Source of the DNA: Monarcha castaneiventris obscurior
Lineage: Eukaryota > Chordata > Aves > Passeriformes > Monarchidae
Direction of reading: 5' to 3'
DNA length: 64,000 nt
Assembly: GCA_026261815.1 (NCBI GenBank)
Contig: JAMPIT010000437.1
Coordinates: forward strand, 1,178,001 to 1,242,000
The notes beneath the pieces are model-generated. The model saw nothing but the letters and a program-made list of their open reading frames with translations, was not told the origin of the DNA and made no database searches. Numbering within the stretch: the first letter of the stretch is position 1; each line of letters opens with the position of its first letter. A program made the translations under genes and the position numbers. Shown piece after piece: positions 21,168 to 33,923 of this stretch.

Positions 21168-22730
21168 ACTTTAATTCTTCATGCTGAATGTGATAAATTA
21201 ATTGAGAATCTGGAATTCCCTTCCATCTCAGTGATAAAAATGTGCATTATCAGCTCAAACCGGGACTTCTGATGGCAAGTCCAGCCCCAGTATGTGTCGA
21301 GTACTGGGTTTGCATTGAGATAAAAGTTTGGTGCCAAAAAAACTTGGCAGTGGGATTTATTCCAGCTGAATAAACAGTGTTTTGCTCTGCCAAATTATAA
21401 CTTGAAGAGAAATTCGTTAGATACCTTTATGAAAGATTTATAGAGACTTCAATTTTGGGCTCTGAATTAACAGCTCAGAGGAACAAGGAGGATTATTTGA
21501 AATCGTTCCCAGAGGGCGAGTTCTTCAAGCTCTTACTCACTGGTTTTGAAAGAGAAAAGAGGAATTGAGCAGAGGAGTCACACCCTGCAGTTTGCACCGT
21601 GAATAACTGGGTGTGAAACCAGGGGAGCGGGGATACTCTTGGCTGTAAATGTTTCTCTGTTTCAGCTTAACTGAGCCTTTACCTTCCACTCCCCGAATCC
21701 CTCCCTGCTTGGTTTCAGTGGAATTCCTCTCACTCGTTTCTTATTTACTGCAGTGGAGGCACAGCTGGTGACTGGCTTAAAGTCTTTATCAAGAAACGAT
21801 TTAAACATCGTTCATGTATGAAAGCAGGGTTTTTTTTCAATTATTCTGTCATCTAGAATGTAAAATACACTGCATTAACTGGAGAATGTCTGCTCTTCAA
21901 ATCTCATACTCAAGGCACAATGTTTGTTGCCTTCTGTTTTCTCAGTAAATCTGCATTTCTGTGAGTGTTACACAGATTTTCCAGAAGATTTAGTGCCTAA
22001 ATGAAGCCTGTTTCTCTCCGTTCGTGAGTTTATGGACTCAAGGCTTCAGATTTCTCATCACAACACACATTAATTGCTTGAACTTCCCATCAAGGCATTG
22101 AGAAAACAAGGAAATAAGGAATACTCACCATGTATTAAAGTCAGTTTTTCCTACAGACTGATCTTTATCAGCAACAGTAGTATTAATATAAATAAACAAA
22201 CAAATACAGCACTTTGATGCATTTACAAGCTGAACATCAGGCTTGAAGTCCCTGAAGCTCAAACCTGCTTTCCAGCACATTTAGAACCCAGCCCTGCTTT
22301 TCTCCTTGAGACACGCTGGTATTCCAGGAAAAGCATGTGGAATTTGATTTATTGGACCTTATCGAGTCCCACTGAGGTGCAGATCAGTGACAGTAATGAC
22401 CTTTAAGGCTGGATCCCTGGGCTTCACTCCCTGGAGAGGCTGGGTGTGAGCAGCTTTAGCTCTTCCACAGGGTGTGTTTGTGCATGGCCTGGCCACGAGC
22501 AGCTGCAATTCCGTGTGGGCAGATCCAGAAGGTGGAAGGAGAGCTTTGCACTGGAGTAGGCAATTGCCCCGAAGTGAGAGGGTGATGTGGTGACATCTCT
22601 GCTGCCAGGTGGTTCCTGCTGTGCCCTGGGTTTGACTCAGCACTGCCGGTGACACCCGAAACTGTGAAGGTGTGACAGAAACAAACAGGCTGCTTCACGT
22701 CCCCGCGGTGGCACAGCTCCATCCCTCGGC

Positions 22731-22912
22731 ACAGCCTGTCCTGTGGGGTCACAGACACTTCTGGCCTCGTCCTGCAGGGTCACAGACACTTCTGGCCTCG
22801 TCCTGCAGGGTCACAGACACTTCTGGCCTTGGCACAGCCTGTCCTGCGGGGTCACAGACACTTCTGGCCTCGGCACAGCCTGTCCTGCGGGGTCACAGAC
22901 ACTTCTGGCCGC
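22731..22912. repeat. Minisatellite, 31/43-bp units, five copies
   Basis: Five copies of GGGTCACAGACACTTCTGGC separated either by CTCGTCCTGCA or by the longer CTTGGCACAGCCTGTCCTGC-type spacer. Confidence 0.93.
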
Positions 22913-23559
22913 CTTTGGGAGCGGGGAGAAATGCACAACCAGCCCGGGTGACATCCCTGCCTTAGTGTCACTTGAAATCCCAGCTGGCCCAGTGGAGCTG
23001 CCATGGGTCTGCTGCTGTTCCCAGCTGGGGGTAAGCAAACTGGGAAAGCAGCACCTGGGAGAGGATGACACTGAGCATGGACCAGCTTCCCAAACCCACT
23101 CTGCTCCAGCAAGAGGCTCTTGCATCCTGCATCATCCTGATGGGGAAAGGCCTGACCTGGGAATGTGCCCTTGTGTGCAGCCCCCTCCTTTGTCCCTGTG
23201 TGCAGGCATGGGTGCCCCAGGTCTGCCCCAGGTCTGCCCCAGCTGAGGGCGGTGCAGGAGGGAGCGAGGAAGTGCTGCAGGTCAGGGTGTTAAGCTGGAG
23301 CAGGTCACAGCAGAGCCACTGGCACAGAGGGCACAGATGAGAACAGGCTGTATCCTGCAAGGCTCACGTCAGGGACAGATATAGCTCCAGCTCTGGCAGG
23401 AGGACATTTGTCCCCGTGGTGAGAGGCCTGAACTATTTTTAGAGCTTTGCTCATGAGTCTGCAGCTTTGAAGGACAGAAAAAGAAAGATGAGGCTGGCTT
23501 GGCTGGCCAGGCTCACTGGGCTGCTGTGGGGTGGGAGCTGAGGAGTGTGTGCCAGCAGG

Positions 23560-23805
23560 GATGAGCCACCTCCAGGAGCTGAGGAGCACAGGGACATGGA
23601 CAAGCCACCTCCAGGGGCTGAGGAGCACAGGGACATGGACAAGCCACCTCCAGGGGCTGAGGAGCACGTGGACATGGACAAGCCACCTCCAGGGGCTGAG
23701 GAGCACAGGGACATGGACAAGCCACCTCCAGGAGCTGAGAAGCACGGAGACATGGACAAGCCACCTCCAGGGGCTGAGGAGCACGGAGACATGGACAAGC
23801 CACCA
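23560..23805. repeat. Minisatellite, 39-bp unit, about six copies
   Basis: Tandem GAGGAGCACAGGGACATGGA + CAAGCCACCTCCAGGGGCT. The unit is a multiple of three and free of stops in several frames, so long open frames on both strands arise from the repeat itself. Confidence 0.95.
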
Positions 23806-24190
23806 AGTTCTGTCATGGCTGTGACACTCAGCCTGCACTCAGCCTCCTGAGGGAGTGACTGCAGTGTTCCAGTCCCAGAGCCACCTTCCTGGGCAGCAGG
23901 AGCCACAGGTGCCTGTCCCAGCCAGGCTCCTGGGGCACAGCGTGGCTCTGGAGCATTTGTGAGCCCAGCGAGGCCCCGTGTGAGCCCAGCGAGGCCACAT
24001 CCTGCTGTCGGGGCCAGGGCTGTCACCGAAACCCTCTTATCTGATGGCCTGCAGAGCAGCTGCACGGGGAAGGAAATGTGGAGCTGCAAGCAGCCCACGG
24101 TGCCAGCAGGTGCTTCCCCTGCACAGACACGGCCGGTACAGAGATGCTTCACCTCATGTAAATACCAAGCAAATCCTTCACCACTTCGCC

Positions 24191-24206
24191 ATTTGCATAT
24201 TTGCAT
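24191..24206. promoter_or_regulatory. Tandem POU octamer motifs
   Basis: ATTTGCATATTTGCAT, two perfect, directly abutting ATTTGCAT octamers. A third octamer lies at 26741-26748. Function is inferred only from the motif. Confidence 0.35.
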
Positions 24207-24957
24207 TTACTGAGCTGTGATCGGCACAGGGTGAGGGTAAGGCGAGGTCAGGGAGAGCAGCACTGTCTCTGTGCATGGTCAGAGGAAGCAGGGAGGCTTC
24301 TAGGGCTGTTCAGATCTGCTCTGGAATGGCTCTGAGGGGCTGACGCCCTCTCCTGCTCTGCTGCTGGGTTTTTGTGGCCACAACTCACTGCTCTGCTAGT
24401 GAGGAAGAGCTCTTTGTGTGTATAAATGAAAAAAGCTGCTTTAATATGAAACAAGTTGTTACTTCTATCATCCAAGTGTTAAAATAGCAGTTGGCAAAGC
24501 AAGGAGGGCACAGAGCAGAGCGAGGGCTGAGCTGGGGGTGATGTCAGCTTGGCCCCTTCTCTCCCTGCAGGAATGAATTCCTGTCATGGTCTGTGAGCTC
24601 TTCAAGCATTTCTTCACGGCTTTGCAAGTTTGTTCTGCTTCTAAAGCATTTTCAAGTGTCTCCTTAACCTCAAGAGGTCTTTTATGCTATTTTTTCCTCC
24701 TCAGAGAATGATTCACAGCAGAAAGATCAGGGCCATCAGGTCCTTGCCTCTTCATCTGCTGCTCTGTCAGGGACTTTATTTCTCCTGCAGTATCTGAGTG
24801 AACTCTCCTCTGAACTCGGAGTCAGTGGTGAATTTCCCATTGCTTGCAATAAAGTGTGAAATTCTGTCCTTATGGGCGGAGTGGGGCAGTGCAGGAAAGC
24901 AGCACAAGCTCTGAGGCGTGTATCACACTGACAGAAGGAAGAGGGTGAACTCAGGAT

Positions 24958-25117
24958 ACTGTGAGGGTGGGCAGGCCCTGGCACAGGGTTCCCAGAGCAG
25001 CTGTGGCTGCCCCTGGATCCCTGGCAGTGCCCAAGGCCAGGTTGGACAGTGCTTGGAGCAGCCTGGGATAGGGGAAGGTGTCCCTTTAAAGGTTCCTTCC
25101 AACCCAAACCATTCCAT
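24958..25117 (+). mobile_element. CR1 LINE 3' fragment
   Basis: TGTGAGGGTGGGCAGGCCCT through AAGGTTCCTTCCAACCCAAA and CCATTCCATG, with an intact sense 3' end. Confidence 0.93.
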
Positions 25118-27804
25118 GTAAAAGCTCATATTGTACCTCAGCATTCAAGAACGTGAAACAGCTTTTACTGTTATATCTCACTAATGATTTTTTAACAGAC
25201 TTCGCAGTGGTCTGGGGTTAACTAAAAGCCAAAATGTAATTCCATTAGCGATTTGCCAGTGGTGAACTTTACTGGCTTTGTTTATATAGGACAGCTGTAT
25301 TTGTGGGCTTTTCAAGGGGTTGTTTGCCATCTAGCGGGTTGTTGGGATTTTGCAGAAAAGCCTCAGGATGGTTATTTTTGTGTCACCTCCTCAGTCACGG
25401 GATGGGCAAAAGGGTCACGGACAGCAAGAGCCTCCCCAGCAAAGGAGGGGAAGTCAAAGTGAGAATATGTGGGCGAGATTTTCCTTACCGATATAACAAC
25501 AGCAATACTGAACACCCCCGGATATTGCCAGACAGCCCATGAGCCATTTGTAAATAAAATAAATTGGTTATTTGAAGTAATTAGTTATAGGTGTCAGCAA
25601 TGAGCTCTCTGCCCCCGCAGTACCAAGGGAAAATTGGCTTTTAAACATACAGAAGGTGTACATTGCCAGAGTGCACTGGTGTATAAATTTAGTCTGGGAT
25701 ATCCACGTCTCAGAATATTTTCAGCTCCTGTTAAGGGAATTACACAAGGGAATAAAATTAATTTAAAAAAAAAATCATGTTAATAGGTCATTTATGAAGA
25801 TGTGGGAAGACATTTTGTTCAAGGATTGACAGAAATAGGGATTTCTGCCTTTATGAGCAATGTTCCCCCACAGTGTACAGTATCATGTATTCGAGTAAGG
25901 CTTTTCTTTAATATATATCTCCTTTCAGTCAACATTATTGACTAATTCTGTCACTCATTTTTGGAACAAATCAGAGTCTGAACTCAGAGATTCTTAAAGA
26001 TGTTTTAAGCCTTCTCTAGTTTCTGGAAAGACTGACAATATAATTTTCTAGTATTTCCTTCAATTATTAAAAAAATGGGTTTGGCAAGTATATGTAATAA
26101 TCATGCTCAGCAATCTCTGCAGAGCCTTTTCCAAAGTTCAGGTGAAAGAAATCCTCTATAATAAATTCCTGAGCAGTCTCTTTTACAGGGCCCTGCACCC
26201 AGCAGGAGGCAGCACTTTACTGCAAAACAACCCAAAACTTCACAACATTTGTGAGTGACCTCAGGTAAAACTCAATTTTGAGGTGAATTAAACTGGAAAA
26301 GAATCAAAATAACACCCACGGTGTGGTGCCTGCCTCCAGCAGCTTTGGCAGGGGCTGTACAGAAGGTGGGAGTGGATCCTGCAGTTCTGATCCTCCCCCA
26401 AGCAGGGGAGGGAGGCCGAGGGGCTCAGCCCCTCCAGGGAGAGGGTGGGAAGCTCAGGGGTCTGTGGAAGGGAAATTCCACATTCCTCCTGCGCTAGTTG
26501 CAAATAGGACTGTACTAATAAAGGATTATGTCTGGTTCAAAATGTGTTAATTCTGATTTTGTGGCCCTTTTGTGCCTGCAGGTATTGCCAGGAGGGCTGG
26601 AAGAAAGACCTCCTGACCCTGTTGTGCAGCAGAACAAGACTGGTGGTGATTCTACACTCAAAGCGTGCCAGACGTCTGCTCTGGTGTCACAGGGGAGCCC
26701 CAGAAGGGATCAGCATAATTCAGTTGTTCCCTTAAAGCCCATTTGCATACATCATTATCAAGAGAAAAGTCACAATTTACTATAATTATCATTTTTACTG
26801 CACTGGAGCTTGATAGAAAAGCTGAATGACTCAGGCAGCTGAAAGCATCAGAATCTCAGCCATGCATGGAGCAGTTCTGGCTCTCCCATGCCCCCACCAC
26901 CCCAAATAACCAATTTAGGATTTCAGACTGATGGATTTCACAGGCTGGGCTCCCCCAAATTATTGCCTCTTCCCTCTATGACTGGAGCAGAGCAAGGCTG
27001 TCCCTAAAGCTCCTTGCTCCTTTGGGACAGCACCAAACCCCAGGTGCTGGACACTCACCTGCTTCCCTTGGGCAGCCAGAGCAGCCCCTGCAGGGAGGTG
27101 GGACCAGCTGGGACCACCTCCTGCACCCCAAAACATCTGGATATGAGCATTCATCCTGCTCCTGGGATTCTTCTCGAGGAGTCCAAAACCAAGCAGGCCA
27201 CACCACGGCTTTCTCCAGGTCACCACTCAGCTTCCAGCACATCCAGGAGCTTCATGGATCCGAGCCAAGCACCTTGTTCTTTTGGGTGGACTTTTCCTGC
27301 TGAACATTTTTGGCCTGTGAGCCAAAAATCTCACCACCCAGCAGTCCTGAGCCACAATCCCCTCCTTCCATCAGCAAATCCTGCTCATCCTCTCCATGCC
27401 TATTTTATCACTCTGGCACCTGCACATTACTGCCTGAACCCCTGCAGCTGAACCTCTGTCAGCCCAGGAGCCCAGGCACTTCCCCTCTCTATGCCCACCT
27501 CTCCAGGAGTTCAGAAAACCTTGTTTGCTCCATGATTAATGGGAATATTCCAGACAGTTCTGGCAAAGTCCAGCTGACCATTCTGCAGGGCTGTTTTTCC
27601 CCAGCCACATTTTGGGATGCAGCGATGGCTGAGGGGCAGAGTGCTGTGCAACCTCACACATGAGCCCAAATAAAAGAGAGATGTCTGCATCACAGGGCTG
27701 TCAGGGGTTAGTGGACACTGCTTCCATCATTTTCCTGCTGCTGATGTTGTCCTGATCCCTGCTGTCTGGGCAGTGGGACACTGAAGGATTCATGGAACCA
27801 GAGC

Positions 27805-27952
27805 CATCCCTGGCAGTGTCCCAGGCCAGGTTGGACAGAGCTTGGAGCAGCCTGGGATAGTGGAAGGTGTCCCTGCCCATGGCAGGGGTGGGACAAGGTG
27901 GTCTTTAAGGTCCCTCCAACCCAAACCATTCCAGGATTCTGTGATTCTCTGA
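27805..27952 (+). mobile_element. CR1 LINE 3' fragment with octamer tail
   Basis: CAGGCCAGGTTGGACAGAGC to CCAACCCAAACCATTCCAGG and GATTCTGTGATTCTCTGA; the last part is the ATTCTRTG tail, so this copy sets the orientation rule used here. Confidence 0.93.
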
Positions 27953-28399
27953 GCTGAGGCAGTTGTGGACATCTGGAAAAACAGACTCTGCTGCTGCCTA
28001 AACACCACCTGCACTGGAGCAAAGGATCTTCACACTTGTGTCCTTCAAAGCAAAAACAACACCCCTGGCCACGAATGTTTTCCCTTGGGCTGGAGGCCCC
28101 GAAGCACAGCCAGGCTGTGGGTACAGCTCTGTTCTGTGACACGTGGCCTTCTCCTGTTGTTTACCCCCAAAGAAAGCCTCGTTCCACCAAAGGCAGGCCT
28201 GCAGCCTTTGGAGTGTTACGTGGTGAGCAAAGTTATCCTTCACAGAAACTCCCTACAAACAAAGGACCCTCTTACAGACACAGCTTTTCCATGAAGAGCT
28301 GCCAGTGAAAAACAGGGCTTTTTGCTCCCAACCTGGAGGCATTGGCGTTCCCTCTGTGATCCTGGATTTTCAATGACCTTTACCCACGCTCTGGGTGGA

Positions 28400-28450
28400 G
28401 AAACCACATCCAAGGCAGTGGTGAAACCACATCCAAGGCAGTGGTGGAGC
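28400..28450. repeat. Short direct duplication
   Basis: AACCACATCCAAGGCAGTGG occurs twice in tandem. Confidence 0.9.
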
Positions 28451-28755
28451 AGTGCCCAGGGGTGGCTGTGGTGCCACCGACCCCAACGAGCCACCTGCTC
28501 TGACACTGCCAGCAAAGGCACGGCCAGGTTGGGACTGGTGGCCCCATCCATCCCCTCTAGGACAGACAGCCACCACATGTCCACGCTGATTTTCCTACTG
28601 AGGAGGAGCTGGAAGGGAAGGGCAGGGCAGAGATCAGGAGGCAAAGCTTGGCTCTTAAACAATAGCTATTGTGTAAACGTATTTTTATTTCTGTCCTAAA
28701 AAAACAAGTGATTTCGGTGTGTCCTAAAAGTTACAGTTACTTAAATGCCAGGATT

Positions 28756-28892
28756 ATCATAGAATCATAAAAGGGTTTGGGTTGGAAGAGACCCAAAGAC
28801 CATCTCATTCTGTGGGCAGGGCCACCTTCCACTACACCAGGTTTGTCCAAGCCCATCCAGGCTGGCCTCAAACACTGCCAGGGATGGGGAGT
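28756..28892 (-). mobile_element. CR1 LINE 3' fragment with octamer tail
   Basis: Begins ATCATAGAATCATAAAAGGG and TTTGGGTTGGAAGAGACCC, ends CACTGCCAGGGATGGGGA. Confidence 0.92.
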
Positions 28893-29194
28893 GGATATCC
28901 ACAGAAGATGGACACAACATTTGTATTACAATGTCCACATTTGTAGAAGCAAATAAATCTAAATCTTGTGATGTCCTGAGACTGTGTGAGAGCTGTCAGG
29001 GCTCCCTGGGGCCAGGGGGATCCCCTGGAGGGGCCGGGACTGGGATCACTGGGGTGGGACAGAGATCCTGGGCAGGGGCATTGGGGGTCCCAGGTGGGGG
29101 TCCCAGGTGGGGCCAGCCAGGGACATCCATGTCCTGGCAAAACCAACCCCAGCACAAACTGTTTTGAGAGCTCCAGGTCATTTCAGTGAAGCAG

Positions 29195-29320
29195 TCAAAT
29201 GAATCAAGTCTGATTTTGCTTCTTTCTTCGCCTAATTAGACAACGGGGAGATTTATAGAATAATTGAGCCAACTGAATGTAGCTGTAATTTGACATCTAA
29301 TTAATCAATGTCCCGCTCCT
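29195..29320. promoter_or_regulatory. AT-rich candidate non-coding element with homeodomain motifs
   Basis: Unique sequence with TAATTA at 29233-29238 (within CCTAATTAGA) and 29298-29303 (within CTAATTAATCAATG), about 440 bp from a CR1 fragment and far from both genes. Could be a distal enhancer; no conservation data are available here. Confidence 0.25.
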
Positions 29321-30782
29321 TCACAGGTGCAATATAAACCCTTCCTAACTGCTGCAGGCATCTCTCTGTTGTTGCTGTGGAAAAAAACCCCAATCAAACC
29401 CCATTTCTTGTTTCCTCCTGCCACTGGAGCATGAAAAGCTGCAGGAATTCTGTCGTTGCCCCCAAGCAGCAGGAGCGACGTTGCTGGGTGGTCACATCCC
29501 ACAGCTCCCATGGGATGGCCTCGGTGCAGGCTGCTGGAAGCACAGCTGATTCCTGGTGCTGCTCAAAGTTCGGGAAGCAGCTTTTCTCCCTGGAATACTC
29601 CTGGCTGCCAACCAGGTGCTGGAGGTCTGTCCGTTGGGAGGGAGGGGATTGTGTTCTGCAGCTGGCCAAGCCTGGGGAGTGCAGGAAGCTGTAAAGGCAC
29701 CACCAGGACACGCAGGGATCCAAGGAAAATTCTGGCCCTATTAGAGTTAATAGGAGTTTTGCATTTGACCTCAGCAAGGTCAAGGATTTTACCCAAGGAA
29801 TATTAGTCATCAGCATCGGGATGAATTAGAGGACTTGTCAACAAGAAGCAGGCAAGGTTGGTCCCACGGGTAGCTGAGCTCGGAATTGGAATGGCTGGAA
29901 AAATAAAGTCCAGCTTATTCCATTTCTCCCCGTGCTGCACGCGAGGCCTGTGTGTGATACCTCAGCATTTCTCGCCTGCTCTGTTCATTCCTGTCAGACA
30001 CGCTGGGGAACGCTTTGTTCGGGGGGAACTGTGGGGTAAAATTTCCTTGGAAAGCTTCCCGGAGCTGGGCTCAGCTCTCACACACCAGCCCTGGGAAGGC
30101 AGCTTTGGTGCCCAGCCTATGGCTCCTGTTTGCAGGCAATCCCATCCAGCAGAGCCCATGGAAGTGCAGGGGGCTCGGGGGGCGCACCCGGCCGGCATGG
30201 CCTTGGAAATTCCTGCTGGGATTGGAGAATGTGACCCACCTGGGCCTTAGTCAGCACAGCAAGAATGGCAGAGAAATTGGAATTTGTGTTTCCAAGCACA
30301 GGCTGTTAGCAGCAGGGAGGGAACAACGATTTAAGCGGGAGGTTTGTGGCTGAAGGCTCCTGTCCCTGACTTGGGAAGGTGTGATCCCATCATTGCATGC
30401 AGGCATGGATGTGCCTGTGTGGGCAGGAACACTGACCAGCACGGCCTAGGTGTGATCAGAAGGAGCTGTTCTCAAACACTTCACAAGAAGGAACACAGGA
30501 ACTTTTCAGGGAATAATGGAACAAAATAGAATATTTGAAACACAAATTATTTGCTTGTGAGCAACAAAGAATTAGCTCAAGTAGTTAAATTTGTTACACA
30601 AATCACAATCAGTGATTACCTATCATTTGCCTGACCAAATATGGCTAAATTTCATATTTATCTTACAAACATTTACCAGGGAACTGCCTCGTTCTCCATG
30701 TTCCCCTGAGCTGCAGAAGCTGGGGTTGTTCCTCGTGGTGTAACTGGGCCTGGGAGCAGCCACGAGTGCCGCTCTCCCTTCA

Positions 30783-30955
30783 GGAATCCCAGACTGGTTC
30801 GGGTTGGAAGGACCTCAAAGCTCATCCAGTTCTACTCCCTGCAGGCAGGGACAACTTCCACTGTCCCAGGCTGCTCTGAGCCCCATCCAGCCTGGCCTTG
30901 GGCACTGCCAGGGATCCAGGGGCAGCCACAGCTGCTCTGGGCATCACTGGCACAC
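30783..30955 (-). mobile_element. CR1 LINE 3' fragment
   Basis: AATCCCAGACTGGTTCGGGT to GGCAGCCACAGCTGCTCTGG, truncated after GGGCATCACTGGCAC. Confidence 0.92.
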
Positions 30956-33917
30956 AGAGTTCTGAAGGAAGGAAGGGAATCAGATTTTCCCCTTTTCCCC
31001 CCAGCAGCTCATGGCCAGACAGTCTATTCCTCATTTCCCTTCTCCTAGCAGTCCTCCCAGAGGGAAATCACCACAGCCACCCCTGGAGAGCACGGGGAGG
31101 CTCTGGGGCTGTGCTTTGCAGCTTGTTTTGGTGATGGCAGCTGCTGAGACATTCCTGGCAACCCTCTTGCCCCGCTGTGCATCACAGAACAATTCCTGCA
31201 GGCAGGGACCTCGGGAAGGGCATCCAGCCCTACTCCCACTGGCAGCAGGGATCCAGCCCAGCAGATTCCCCAAGGGCTGCACGCAGCTGGGAGCCAGCTC
31301 GTCCCAGCACTGCTCCCACCCTGCCAGGGCACAGCTGCTCCCGTGCTGCGGGGCCCAGGGCCGGGCCCGGGCTCCATCCCCTCTGCAGGAGTGCGAGGTG
31401 ATGAGCCCCGAGGTGTGAGCCAGCCCTTCCCTGCCAGAGCCCTGGGCTCGTTCCCGTCACCGAGGCAGCCCAGCCCCAGCCCAGCCCCAGCCCAGTTGTT
31501 CCTGGGTGTTCTTGAGGCCACGCACTCACCCAGACTGAAGGATATCCCATCCCTGAAGGGCACACGGGATGTGGCACCGGAGTCACAGGGCACATCAGCT
31601 CCCTCAGGAAAACATGGATTGTTGTCCTTGCAGGAACATGTTCATGGAAGTGGGAGCCAATATTCTGAAGGATTTGTTTCCTAGAGAAGTGATGGTGATC
31701 TGTGAAACTCAGAGGGTTTGGAAATTGCTCACATTGGGGAATGCTCAGGGCTGGATTTTGGTTTGGTTTTCCAGTGTTGGGCTCAGGTTAAATCCTAAAG
31801 CTGGGTCTGTGCCTCCAGTATGTGGAAGGGACTGGGGGTGCTGCTTTGGACTCTCCTCCGAGGCAGGGTCCTGGAGCTGTGGGCTCTGAGGGGGTGTTTG
31901 CATCCAGCCCTTTTTCCAGGATGTGCCCACAGACCCTCAATGAGCTCTCAGTGTTGTCATTGCAAAGGACTGGGATGGGTCCTGCAAGGATGAGCAACAG
32001 AGAAAATACTGCACAAGCAGAGCTACCAACATGTTACTGGTGGATATTTGAATCCAAAATGTTCTGGATTTTTAAATCCAAAGTGTCTCGGCAAGTGTTG
32101 TTTGAAAAAGAACCAATAAAAGCTATTTATACATTTTCTTGAGAAGTCCCCTGCTCTCATTCTACACTGGATTGATGATCTCTGTGTTTCTGCTTTTAGG
32201 AGGGTGACTGGAAGAAGTTGCCAGCTGAATTTCTCTTTTATTTTCCTCCAAGTTTTAATTGAAGTCAGGAGAAGTGTGGCTGAGCTCCCTATTTTAGGGA
32301 ATTATTTCCTGGCACAGCAGCCGGGGTGTCTCTAACTCCAGAGCAATGCACTCCACACTGTTCCTGTCCCACCGAGGCTGACAGGAGGATGTGAGTGCCC
32401 AGTGCGAGTGCTGGTGAGCAGCCTGGGGACAGCAGCTGACACAGAGCTGTGCTTGTGCCACACACGAGGTGCCTCACACTGGGGACATCCATGACATCAC
32501 TCAGAGGTGGCAGATTGAGGCTTGGCTCTGAGGGTAGGAAACACAGAGTATTTTGTCTGTAAAAGTTGTTTTTGATGGCCAACTCGCTGTTATCACTGAA
32601 CTCATCCTAGGGTGAATTACAGGATGTGATTCGGGCACTCCAGGCCATAAATCCCCAAGTTCTCACCTATAAATTAACTTCATTCTCCACAGACTCAGTG
32701 GCTTGTCCTGTGGGCAGGGTGAGGGTTTGTTGGTCCAGGTTTTGAAAATTAAATGGACGAAATCTCCTTTGCTCATCTCCCAGGCCTCCTGTGGAAATTC
32801 CCATTGTGTGTCTGTCCTCACCCTTGCCCTGCTGCCTGTTCTGTGGTGGGCTTCCATATCTTCTGTGACTAAATTTAGCTTTAACAAAGTTCTTCTGATC
32901 ACCTTGCCACGTTCCAGGATCTGACATTTGTCTCCACATTTTAGCTGATACAAGGATTTTCAGGAATTTGAGCATTTCACATCTTTCCCAAGGGCACTGG
33001 GAAGTCTGGAGCCAGTTTTGAGCCTTTTGGTTTTACTCCTTACCCTGCACTCCCTGTGCTGAGCCCATGTGTGGCCTCAGCATCTTCCTGCAAGTTCCCT
33101 GGAGCACCACTGTCCCCTGGGGTCACCACAATGGGAAGTGATTAAAAATTATGGGAAAAGACCAAGCAGGGGAACGCTGAGATCCCCAGGAGTGCAGGGA
33201 GCCAGAAAGGGGGACACAGAGGAAGCAAACAGCCTTTAAAGTTCAGCCTGATTTCCCTTCCCTGTCCATGGCAATTCCTTGTGCTGGCACAGCTCCAAAG
33301 TGCAGGGGGTTTCTCCCCAGAAGGTTTGAGGGTGTTTGGATGGATCAGGATGAGAACCCCGTCTGTGGAGCTGCCAGCTCCTGTGGGGCCCGGGCAGCCC
33401 TGGGCCCTGACCTGGCAGCAGAGCTCGGGCACTCCCCTGCTGCCAGAAACTCGTTTTTCCTCATTCTAATTTGGGTAAATGCTCATTCCCAAACATTGGC
33501 ATTTTACCTGTCAGGATAACAAATTACAGAGCTCTGGCAGCTGCAGAGAAAACACCAGGAACACTCAGTGCTTGCGAGGGATCGGACTCCAAGGACAAAC
33601 ATTTGCATTTCTTGGGACAAGATTCCCAGCTTTGAGCCATAAACCTGCAGAGCAACCTCCCCAAGGAGCAGGAACCAAACCACCCTGGTGGATCCCTCAG
33701 ATGCCACTCCCTCCACACCTTTCCCAGCCTCAGGCCCATCCTCCTCCTCCTCACACACTGCACAGCCAGACTGGGGTAAGGCCAGCAGCATCCCTGCTCC
33801 AAACCTGCATCCACTCAGTGGAAGGTACAGAAAAAAGCGTTTTTTCCTCATTTTTCCAAATTTCTGGCAACCATTTTTTGCCAAAGATACATTTTGCTAG
33901 GTTGGAAAATTTCTAAT

Positions 33918-33923
33918 TTTATT
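33918..33923 (-). terminator. Candidate VEPH1 polyadenylation signal
   Basis: AATAAA on the minus strand, about 1.6 kb after the VEPH1 stop and beyond the minisatellite. It is a candidate only; variant signals closer to the stop cannot be excluded. Confidence 0.25.

Larger units (their letters stand above)
18871..33917. other. CCNL1-VEPH1 intergenic region, no gene recognised
   Basis: About 15 kb. CR1 fragments lie at 18873, 24958, 27805, 28756 and 30783, and a possible very old one near 31170-31250. Also minisatellites at 22731 and 23560, a tandem duplication at 21033-21167, and AT-rich unique stretches (20800-22300, 25130-26280, 28650-28760, 29160-29340, 30490-30680). No multi-exon gene pattern was found. 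Confidence 0.7.

Noticed and set aside
23305..24206. Open frames of 97-251 codons over the 39-bp array
   Set aside because: Repeat-driven, as above.
31171..31250. Possible ancient CR1 3' end
   Set aside because: CATCACAGAACAATTCC and GACCTCGGGAAGGGCATCC recall a CR1 tail, but the match is too short and diverged to list as a feature.
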